The translations under genes were made by a program, and so were the position numbers. DNA of 64,000 bases from Pelobates cultripes (Eukaryota; Chordata; Amphibia; Anura; Pelobatidae): positions 116,640,497 through 116,704,496 of the forward strand of contig OW240918.1 of NCBI GenBank assembly GCA_933207985.1, written 5' to 3'. A model generated the notes under the pieces. It worked only from the letters and a program-made list of their open reading frames with translations. It was not told the origin of the DNA and did not search any database. This document shows, in pieces, positions 47,301-59,300 of this stretch (position 1 is its first letter; each line of letters opens with the position of its first letter).

Positions 47301-50300
47301 GCTGGCAAGCAGGACTCTCAAAACTTATATTTATAGGGCTATTTACTAAAGTGTGAATTTAAAGTGAATTTCAAATTTAAGGCTACAGTAGTCGAACGTA
47401 AAGCATAGTTGACTTAGAGAATTTTTCCAGTTTGGCTATTTTGACCTTGAAGGGTTATTCCAACTCTTTTTGTGGGTGACCTTCTTTGCTGTGCAATAAA
47501 CCTGAAAAAAATGTTTTTGCTTCTCATAGAGAAGCATGCGATTGGACCGTTTGGCTGGCTCAGAGCGCATGCGCGCAATCTGAGCCAGTGAGGGGAGGGA
47601 GAAAAAAAACTTTTTAAAAAACCACAAACATTTTTAGCATTATGCAGAGGGCTCAGAAGGGATGCTAAAGGAGTGAGGGGACATCCACGCTTCCCCTTGC
47701 TGGCTCCAAGATGAAGCTCAATAAGTCCATGCCCAGCATGCTATGCACACTGATGACAGAGGTATTTTATGCACAATAAGAACATTAGGCAGCCCGGAAC
47801 TCTGTTACGTGTGCTAGGGGTGTAAAAAGCCCCTAGCAGATAATTGCAGATTACTCTGTATGTACAACATTTCGAGCAGTTTGCACATACAGCCTACCAC
47901 CACCATGACCACTTCAAATCACTGAAGTGGTCATGGTGGTTGGTATAACACTATCAATTTGAAACATTTATATCATAAGCTTATAGTGAGTTCAGCAGAA
48001 ATTAAAATAATGATGTACTGCATTGGAGAATTTACTGCAGAAAAATACGGGTCCAGTTGCTTTAAATTAGAGCAGACTAAAATGTCCTGTCTCCCCCTTG
48101 CTAGCTTGTCTTTGCTTGCAAACCTCTTGACTAGATACAACTGCAAAGGATTATGGGACTTGTGGTCTGTGTAGCTGCTGTTACTTCTACTAAATAAGCG
48201 GTGGTTTATAATGCAGGTGGCACTAGCGATTAACGTTGATGAGCATCTTTTATGTTTGCATGTATTCTACAGGAAATAGACTCTAAGGAGACACACAAAG
48301 ATGATGTAGAATATAAAATTACAATACACACTGGATCAAGTCCTACATCAGAAACCAAGCAGGTCCTCTTGATTACATTAATTGGTGAAAAGGGCAGAAC
48401 TGAAAAACAATACCTTGAAAACTCGTCAACTAATTCCATCCCTTTCCGTTCTGGACAGGTACATTTCCAGGATTCATTCACTAAACACCGCATTGTAGAG
48501 AACTGAAAAACTAATAGCAAAATTCTCCAAAAAATCTATAGTTACAGCCCCGCTATTTTTGTCCAAATTTTGCCAGTTTTTAGTTGACTACAAGTCAGTG
48601 TTTAGTGGTTTAGTGAATAAAACCCTCTGTGTTCAAAATGCAATTTAATAGCATTTAAAATATGTTGTCATTTTCATCTCTTTTAAGGTGGACATCTTTA
48701 ATCTGAAGACAAAGAACGTCGGAAAACTAAAATATGTAATAATAAGGATGAAAGATAAAGATGCAAGTAAGAATTTCAGTATCGTTGTTTTACAGTATTA
48801 AACACATAAATGATAGTTGTATAATAACAATGCAAACTAATTAGGAGAATGGGTTGTTAATGTGCAATAAACAATATTTAAATAGAAATCAATGCAGTTT
48901 TCTGTTTTAAAAATAAAAGCTAATGTTCTTCATAACTAAGGACCTATAGCTTAATACAGGGCTAGGCAACCTTTTAGCAGCACTGTGCCAAAACAAGACT
49001 TTGAAGTTCCTTAGCATGCCTGTCCTATTTATTTATTTTTATTAATGTGCGTGTATGTCGTTTTGTAAGGTTGTATTTGTACGTATCTGGACTGTGTTAT
49101 ATTGTGTATGTGCGTGACCAGTATGTGGTGTTGTGGAGTTACGTATGTATCATGTTATGGGTGTGGGGGCTGCTTGTGGTATTCTGTGTGTGGTGTTGCA
49201 TGGGTGGGAAGTTACTTGTGGTGTTGTGTGCTTGTATGTGGGCTGGTAGTAATGTTTTGTGGTGGCTGCTTATGATACTGTGTGTTTGTTTGTTTTCAGA
49301 CTGTTTGTAGTATTTGTGTGTTTAGGAGGCTTTTTCTTCTAATGTACAGGGAGTGCAGAATTATTAGGCAAGTTGTATTTTTGAGGATTAATTTTATTAT
49401 TGAACAACAGCCATGTTCTCAATGAACCCAAAAAACTCATTAATATCAAAGCTGAATATTTTTGGAAGTAGTTTTTAGTTTGTTTTTAGTTATAGCTATG
49501 TTAGGGGGATATCTGTGTGTGCAGGTGACTATTACTGTGCATAATTATTAGGCAACTTAACAAAAACAAATATATACCCATTTCAATTATTTATTATTAC
49601 CAGTGAAACCAATATAACATCTCAACATTCACAAATATACATTTCTGACATTCAAAAACAAAACAAAAACAAATCAGTGACCAATATAGCCACCTTTCTT
49701 TGCAAGGACACTCAAAAGCCTGCCATCCATGGATTCTGTCAGTGTTTTGATCTGTTCACCATCAACATTGCGTGCAGCAGCAACCACAGCCTCCCAGACA
49801 CTGTTCAGAGAGGTGTACTGTTTTCCTTCCTTGTAAATCTCACATTTGATGATGGACCACAGGTTCTCAATGGGGTTCAGATCAGGTGAACAAGGAGGCC
49901 ATGTCATTAGATTTTTTCTTTTATACCCTTTCTTGCCAGCCACGCTGTGGAGTACTTGGACGCGTGTGATGGAGCATTGTCCTGCATGAAAATCATGTTT
50001 TTCTTGAAGGATGCAGACTTCTTCCTGTACCACTGCTTGAAGAAGGTGTCTTCCAGGAACTGGCAGTAGGACTGGGAGTTGAGCTTGACTCCATCCTCAA
50101 CCCGAAAAGGCCCACAAGCTCATCTTTGATGATACCAGCCCAAACCAGTACTCCACCTCCACCTTGCTGGCGTCTGAGTCGGACTGGAGCTATCTGCCCT
50201 TTACCAATCCAGCCACGGGCCCATCCATCTGGCCCATCAAGACTCACTCTCATTTCATCAGTCCATAAAACCTTAGAAAAATCAGTCTTGAGATATTTCT

Positions 50301-53300
50301 TGGCCCAGTCTTGGCGTTTCAGCTTGTGTGTCTTGTTCAGTGGTGGTCGTCTTTCAGCCTTTCTTACCTTGGCCATGTCTCTGAGTATTGCACACCTTGT
50401 GCTTTTGGGCACTCCAGTGATGTTGCAGCTCTGAAATATGGCCAAACTGGTGGCAAGTGGCATCGTGGCAGCTGCACGCTTGACTTTTCTCAGTTCATGG
50501 GCAGTTATTTTGCGCCTTGGTTTTTCCACACGCTTCTTGCGACCCTGTTGACTATTTTGAATGAAACGCTTGATTGTTCGATGATCACGCTTCAGAAGCT
50601 TTGCAATTTTAAGAGTGCTGCATCCCTCTGCAAGATATCTCACTATTTTTGACTTTTCTGAGCCTGTCAAGTCCTTCTTTTGACCCATTTTGCCAAAGGA
50701 AAGGAAGTTGCCTAATAATTATGCACACCTGATATAGGGTGTTGATGTCATTAGACCACACCCCTTCTCATTACAGAGATGCACATCACCTAATATGCTT
50801 AATTGGTAGTAGGCTTTCGAGCCTATACAGCTTGGAGTAAGACAACATGCATAAAGAGGATGATGTGGTCAAAATACTCATTTGCCTAATAATTCTGCAC
50901 TCCCTGTATGTGTATGTCTGGACTGTGTGGGTTGCTTCCCTGGGTCTGGTGGGGACCGGGCTGGCCAGGTACAAGTCAAATTCCCCTTCAGTGTAATTCC
51001 CCTACAAAAGTGCTGGTAGGAAGGGATCTGAGTTCTAGTAGTTTTGCGTTCCATGCAAGGGCAACACACGTGCCATAGCTTGCCAACCCCAGGCCTAATA
51101 CAATAAGCATAATAGATAAGGTGCTTGGAGTGTCACTTTAAAGACATAGTGCTATGACTTATATTGATGTTGTGTGCTGTGATGCACTCATGCAAACCAA
51201 AACCACTGAGTTCCTAGAAAAGAGGGACACGGGATAGATGTGCTGCAGGGAGAATATTTACCCTAAAAGTAAGGATAAGTGGAAAGTATGCAATGGCAAA
51301 TTTAGCAAAACAAGTCACAGCAACAAAGAGACTCAAATATGGATGCAATTTTTGAAACATGCTATTATCTGAATTGGCCATACCAAACCTGAAAAATTAT
51401 CCATATTATACTGTTACCAAATCATTTCCAAATTGGGGTAGAGTAGCGCAATAAAAGCTCAATGCGTATCCAACTATTCTGTTAAAATATAACTATTTTT
51501 TTGGAAATATATCACGTGTACATTGATGGGCAGCACATGAGAGGGCTGCGGTATAAAATTGAAAAAATTAGTCCGCTAGGAATCCTGCAGCAAACATGTT
51601 ATACAGCACATTTCATTTGTGGACAGTAACATGTAGGAATTATGTATGTTTTAGAAAACATGCTGGTCTCCACCACCCTCTTTAAAACACAAATGATCCT
51701 CTTTGCTTACCGTTCTTTTTCCTCTTAGACATTTAACTTCTGCACCTGCTGCATTTTAACAACTACTGGACACAATTTTTTTGGTCCTTTCGTTGATGTT
51801 GCTTATACAGAATAACCAGGCAACACCTAGTCTTCTTTTGACATAGGGATCTCCACCATTATTTATAACCCTAAAACTCACAGGCCAGGTGTGAAGGAAG
51901 GGGTAAGGACCAGCTGTCATACATGTTTGTTTGTTTTCACATTCACCCCACCTTACTTGTTAAGAGTTCTTCATAAAAGCGAATCTATGGGGGACTTCAG
52001 TTTGCCTGTTTAAGGAATAATCCGGTTTTGTAAAATAGTGCTTATACCACTGTGGAACAGCTGACATGGAACCTGTTACTTTGTTGTTGAACTCACCTCC
52101 AGTTTGCCACTCTTAAATATCCACCAAGCTTTGACCTTTAATGCACGAGGTGGTTCAATATATCTCTTGGACTTGTTTTGGCTACCTGCAATAGATGAGT
52201 TATTGGAATAATTGTGCTAATGTAAATAAAAAATTGTGACGGAAATTTGGATAAACTTTTCAATGTAATACAATTTATTCTTCTGTGTCGTTTTTCTTTA
52301 AGACTGCAGGTTCTATTGCAGGGATATTATTGTGAAGAAAGAAAAACCTGAAGACGAGAATTATATTTTTCATTGTAACAAGTGGCTTTCCTCATTTAAA
52401 ACCGTAGTACATGTACATGCACACACCAAAACAAGTGCTTCTACAGGGAGCCTAACACATGTTCCTCCAATAGGTAAGGAAATTATTCTTAAAAAATTAA
52501 TTTACAATAAAGCAAATCCATGTCAGTACTTAATAACAGAGCATGGTTTGGTGTTACTAAAACATTTTTTGGTATTCTCCTTTGTACGCGTCTCTTAACT
52601 AATTCTTTGGAAGAATAATGCGTGTTCAATACTATTACTATTTACAAAATTACCTGTAGACATCTGTACAACGTTTCAGTTGAAATAGTAAAGGCTCCAA
52701 TAAAGAGTTTCTGTAATGCTTGAAGTGGGCATAGGGCAATCTGAAGAAGCAAAAAAGAAGAAAAGGTTTTATGATAGATAGATTGGAAGAGTCAGTTGGG
52801 TCTTACTTGACTCGTAGCCTATGCTTAAACCGATATGAGTCTACAGACAAGCTTTTTGACGTTTAGTAAATAATCTCATAGATATTTGGAAATGTCATAA
52901 AATGTAATATTGTATTTTCATTTTAGATGACTTACAGGAAAAAACATGGACAAAAAATGAAAAGAATAAAGCTAAAATTAAAAAATGTAAAGATGGAAAA
53001 GTCTCTTCTAAGCTACTTTCAAAGAAGGCTGAAAAGTCATCGTGCGGAAGAAGGGAAGTTGTGAAGGAAAGTAATTCAGGAGGCTTAGGAGCAGCATTTT
53101 TTTCAACCCCAAAATCAAAGTCTGGTGCCTCACCAACATCTGTGGAAACAAAATATTACATGTCTGTGTTTGGAAACTCCCAAGAGGTATTGAATAGTTC
53201 AGACAATAAAAATTATTTGAAAACAACTTCAGACGAAGAATTGGAATCAAATAAAAAATGTTCCACTTCACTGCCTAGCTTGATGGACTCGCAAGGCAAT

Positions 53301-56300
53301 AACATGATGGAAAATACAAACGAAGGTTCATTGGGTGAGAACAACATTTTAGAAGATGAGAAAAACTTTGGTCCTGATGTAGATCTGCAGATCCAGAATA
53401 TCATCACAGAAGATGTTGTGAAAGAGCATAGAAAAGCAAGCAGTCCAGTCAGCTATGTGTTCTTTTCACATGAGTTGAAGGGGGATTCTCCTCTTCTAAT
53501 CGAGCCATACCGACATTCTCCAACAGAGAACATCAGTAATATAGATAATCATAGCAAGAGAGAACGTAAAATGTCAACACCTGTTCTGGCTGTGGAAACC
53601 CAGTCAACCACTTGTGATGAAGAGAACTATAATGATAGAACCTCAAAACATCCCTTGCTACAAGAGACTCTTCAAGACCTAATAACAAAGTCAAGTGCTA
53701 GCTCAGTTGTAGCTGAATCAGATCCCATGTATGGCAACTTGGAAAATATAGAAAAGGCAGGTCGTCGTGTTACTCAAGATAACTCAACTGGACACAATGA
53801 ATTCCAAATAGTTTCAGTGGCTCAGATGCCGCAATCATTAGAAAATTACAGTTTGGGTGATGGAGATGAAAGCATCTACGTGTCGGACACGACCCTGGAA
53901 GAGGATTATTTGTTCTCGGATAGATCTTCGGCTTTACATTTTTCAGAAGATGAAGAATCAAATACTGACAGTTCAGGCAGCAAGTTAGAAAATACTTTTA
54001 GGAAAGACATGAGGGTAAAAAAAAAAAGTTTTGTTTACATTTAAGGAAACAAATGTGAGTCAGTTATGGTTAAAGATTATGGAAGACAGACGGAGTAGTG
54101 CTTAGCTATCTCATTAGAGTCAAAAATACTTTTGTTTAAAACATTTTCTGCATGTAAAAGGAAACTTAACATTAATAATGTATTTCTAACAGAGTATCTT
54201 CTTGTGATTTTTGATAAGTGCCCACCCCGACAGAACACTAAAATAAAATTTACTCACCTTTGATCCCTTGCTGAGATCATCAGCCATCCAATGCTTCTCC
54301 ATAGAGATGCATTATACCTATGCATCTCTATAAGAAGTGTTTTGTGTTTGCATGCTGAGTTACTGTCTAGTGACAATGGCTAGTGAAGTTCTTCGAGAGA
54401 AATGTAACACTGCCCTTTCACTGAAAAGGCAGTTTTTACAGAGGAAAGGGTGCAGGGACAAGCTGTTTGCACTAAAATCTCTGCCTTAAAGGGACACTAT
54501 AGTCACCAAAACAACTTCATCTTAGAGAAGCAGTTTTGTGTATAGTTCATGCCCCTGCAGCCTCACCGCTCAATTCTCTGCCATTTAGGATAAATCACTT
54601 TGTTTATACGGCCCTAGTCCCACCTACCTACATGTGACTTGCATAGACTTCCACTAATACATACATAGACAGAATCTTCAAATTGTCTAAGACTACATTT
54701 TATTTTAAAAGACAATAATTTGGGTTTTATATCCTCCCTGTAGCATCAACATACCTCCCCAACATCGAAGTCTGAAATTGGACACCAGCGGGAAGGGTAA
54801 AGGGGGCAGGCCAGTGATGTGATTATGTCACTGAGTCTGTCCAAATGGAGCGGTCCTACCTGACGTGAACGCACACCAGGCTGCCTGTCAATCAAGCAGG
54901 CCAGTCCACTAAGAGCAAACCATGCAGGGAGCACTGTTTCAGTGTTCTCTGCATGGTCCTAGCGGCCTGAGTGTAGTGACAGTACATCTAATTATGAGCT
55001 TGTGCTACACTTGTTGGGCTCAGTTCCCCGGTGTCCTCAGAAGCAGGACACCAGGGACTAATGTAGTTATGGCGGGACACAAAGGAGTTGCTGGATTGAT
55101 TTTGCTCATTTAAATAGAAAATAGTGACAGAAATTTTGCTACACTTTTAAATGTAATACAAATCATTCTTCTGAATATTGGGATTGTCCCACCGAAATCG
55201 AGACGGTTGAGAGACCTGCATCCATAATCCACTGCGCTATATATGCTGTTTGATTTAAGGGAAGCTTACATCTCTTAAACAAAATGTTAGTCCCATCATT
55301 AACTTAAAGGAACACTATTGTCAGCTAAACAACTTTAGCTTAATGAAGCAGGTTTAGTGTATAGATCATGCCTCTCGGGTTTTACTTCTCAATTCACTGC
55401 CATTTAGGAGTTAAATCACTTTGTTTCTGTGTATGCAGCCCTAGCCACACCTCCCCTGGCTATGATTGACAGGGCCTGCATGAAAAAAAAACTGGTTTAA
55501 CTTTCAATCAGATGTACTTTACCTTAAACAATTTTATCTCTTATCTCTTGCTCTGTAAATTGAACTTCAATCACATACAGGGTCTAGCAAGCTATTAACA
55601 TAGGAGGGGATAAGAAAATCTAAATTAAACAGAACTTGCAATAAAGAAAGGATAAACTTTAGATGACTCTTTACAGGGTGTTTAGGAAGGCTGTGCAAGT
55701 CACATGCTGGAAGGTGTGACTAGGGTTCATAAACACAGTGATTTAACTCCTAAATGGCAGAGAATTGAGCAGTGAGGCTGCAGGGGCATGTTCTATACAC
55801 CAAAACTGCTTCATTAAGCTAAAGTTGTTTTGGTGGCTATAGTGTCCCTTTAATGTGATGGACTGCAATACGCAATTATTTTGCATATTACAAAACAACT
55901 CATCACTTTAAAACAAAGCATGAATTGTTTTACTCCACATCTTGTTACCTTGATTATGTTTATTAAACCGAATTAGTCCCCGCATTGATAGTGAAATTAT
56001 TTCATGTTTATAAAAAAATTAGAACTTTTCTATCAAAATGTATTTATTTTTTGAATTATATTCCTAGAGAAAAGTAACGAAACCAGCTGTAATATCCAAA
56101 AAATCGGAGTCCGTGGGAGACAGCACACATATATTTCAAATTGCTTTAGCAGCGATAACGAATAACGATACAACCGAACTTAAGAATATGTGCCGTCGCA
56201 ATTTCTTTCTGCTCAGGTACAGTATCTTGAATCTATGCACAGTATTTTCACCATTCTTGAAACTGTCTAATTATGTAAAGGCTTTTTTTGTGTTTTCTTG

Positions 56301-59300
56301 TTTTAATTTCACCTTGTACGTCAACATTAATTCCAGCTTGAAGTTATTGACATATCATTACTTACCATAAGCACTGAGAAAACCTGCTATGAAAACAAAT
56401 AATAGGCATTAAGTTGCTATTCGCTTTTTTCCAAGTTAAGTACCTAAACGTTTTGGCACATTTGGGAAAAAACACAAAACTCAGCAGGTACAGCGTCACA
56501 CTTTGTACTTGATTCCTGCAGAGCAATGTCTCCTTTAGCGATATTGAGAGCTCTGGCTTTCCACTTGTATTTGGCTGGAGCAATGAAACAAGCTGTTCTT
56601 CATTAACGTTTAATCTTGGACACAACGTTGTCCAAACTGCCACTTGATTGGAGTTCAGTAGTTTTGGTCATAATTGCGATTGAAAACTTAATCAATGTGA
56701 ATCATTCATCACTGGTGAAAAATCATTGACTACTTGAAAAACTTTATAAAATCTTTAATCACCCTCACCTCATTTTAATCCACTAATTTTGTATCATGCA
56801 TTCAGATTAGTCTGTGAACTCATCATTCCCAAATCATGGCATTACTTCAGTATCTTTAATATTTCCGGTCTCTATGTTATAAAACTACTAATAAACTTGC
56901 AGATCTCCACAGACTTCCCCCTAGAGAAAGGAAAGTGGGTGATCTAGGACAATAGGGGCTCTCCCACTCACATAGTGGACATTTTAGCCCAAAAGAGGGT
57001 GAGATAAGATCAAAAGTGAATGGAAACTATATTAATATATTAATATTAATAAACATACCCCAAATAAAAACATGCATGTATTTAATTGTGCATTTTTTCA
57101 TTAGAGGTATACAGGATCTAAAAACAACTTGCAAAACTTACAGAGTTTATGTATTAAGTATTTGCAAGCCCTCCCCTACTTTCTGTGGTTGCCCAATCAC
57201 ACGACCACAGACTTCCCAATGCAGCTCAATGAGAAGTCTTTGCAAGGCAGGCGCTCTGGGCTATTGCTGCCTCTTGAGTTAAAGGGACACTCCAGGCACC
57301 CAGACCACTTCTGCCCATTGGAGTGGTCTGGGTGCCCACTACTCCTAACCCTGCAACTGTAATTATTGCAGTTTTTTTTATAAACTGCAATAATTACCTT
57401 GCAGGGTTAACTCCACCTCTAGTGGCTGTCTACTGGGCAGCCACTAGAGGGCACTTCCGTGTCCCTAGCACAGGAAACCTGTGCTAGAGCGTCGCTGGAC
57501 GTCCTCACGCTGTGTGGACCTCCAGCGAAGCTCATTTCCCCATAGGAAAGCATTGAAAAGCATTTTCAATGCTTTCCTATGGGGAGCTCTAATGCGCAGT
57601 CTCGCCCACCGGCCGAAGCAATCACTGGGAGGAGCAGCGGCGGAGGAAGAATCAGCGACGTGGGACATCGTCGCTGCCTCTGGTAAGTCATTGAAGGGGT
57701 TTCACCTCTTCAGCAACTGGGGATTGGGGGGTGGGAGGGAGAGGGGACCTGCAGTGCCAGGAAAACGGATTGTTTTCCTGGCACTGGAGTTTCCCCTTAA
57801 GCTCTGCTGAGAGCTAAACTATCAGGAAGTAACAGGATCAGTTGTCTGATTGACAGTCAGGTGGGTGTAACAAAGTTAATTTAGAAAACTGTGAAATTAT
57901 ATTGAAAGTGTCCCTTTAACCCCTTAAGGACCAAACTTCTGGAATAAAAGGGAATCATGACACACATGTCATGTGTTCTTAAGGGGTTAAACTGTTTTGG
58001 GTGTTAGTTTTCCCTTAATAAATATTGGGTAGACCTAATTACATATTTTATTATTAGAGGTATTACTAGCGCTGATCCAATCTTGATTTTTTCCCAGACC
58101 TAATTGGATTGCATACAAATGCTAAAACCTGAAATTCACCTCTCTGTCTTTCCTACCTACCAGCTCAATCCTCCAGGCTTATTCACTAAATTGAGAATTT
58201 ACTTGTTGATATAGGAAGCTAGTCTCCCTGTTTGTGAATAAACTATAAAACTAGAACACTGGACTGCATGCTAGTCAGTTGATATTTTTTGTTTCATTAG
58301 TAATATTTTGAGATATATCTCCGCTAATGTATCTGTTTATTTGTATCCAAATACCTGTAGTTCAACAGACAAAGAAGGTAAAACGCTCCTTCACCATGCA
58401 GCACGTCAAGGGAGTGACAACATCTGCCAGGTAATGTTTGTATTGATCAGTAGAGTTTTACTGCAAATCAGAGATAAAACACTAGTATACATGCTATATA
58501 TTATAGAATACGTTATCTTAATAGTCAGAAATGGGTAACCTTGACAATCCAAGTGTTCGAAAACCCGGCATCCTATGATTCTCATAATTCAGATAGTCAT
58601 TATGCAACACTGGATAATATATATCAGAAACATATGGGATGCCCAGGTAAATATCAGTGTCCAAGATCAGTGACAGGTCGTTTGTTTATTTATTTTAATA
58701 TTCAACTAATGTCAGCCTAAATGACACCATATTAAGTCTAAACATGTGTGTAATGCCACCATACCTTCCATGTGTGTAATGCCACCACCAACATAAGACT
58801 TTCTAAGCGGTGACACAGCAACATTTCCAGGAAGTGAATGTTTATACCTGGTATACAGAAATGATCCTGTATAGATAAACATTAAAGGGTTACTCCAGGT
58901 ACCATGACCACTTCATTTGCTGTGGTCAAGGTGCCTGAAATCTGTATGGGCAGCATTTCATTTTGAGGCACTGCACATACTGAAACTAACCCTTTTGCTG
59001 CTGACCGCTTTCAGCCAATGAATGAGTGGCAGGATTGACATAGAGTGTCTGCACAGCATCCAGCAGGAACAGGTTTTTCTCCATTACCGGGTTACAGCGC
59101 CTGGATACGCAGTAGACTGTAGTTTTATGATGGTTGGAGTAACCATTTAGGACCAATTAGAAGTTGCAACTGTTTTGAAAAGGAATTTACCCAATGCTTG
59201 TTCTGTATTAAATAGGCACTATAAGCAACAAAGTCACAACAGCTCAATCTTGCCTAGAGTGTCCTGGCACCGTCCTTGTGTTTATTATCAACCATTTAGG

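Larger units (their letters stand above)
48957..51092. mobile_element. hAT non-autonomous element carrying a nested Tc1
   Basis: It starts CAGGGCTAGGCAACC and ends TTGCCAACCCCAG, imperfect inverted hAT ends. Flanking 8-mers GCTTAATA (48949-48956) and GCCTAATA (51093-51100) differ at one base. The inner part is GT-rich. A Tc1 element at 49347-50906 sits inside it. It lies in intron 9 of the PLAT/ankyrin gene. Confidence 0.7.

Noticed and set aside
49047..49310. 87-codon frame MRVCRFVRLYLYV with many Cys and Val
   Set aside because: It reads the GT-rich interior of the hAT element.
50126..50652. Plus-strand frames across the Tc1 element
   Set aside because: Antisense shadows of the transposase.
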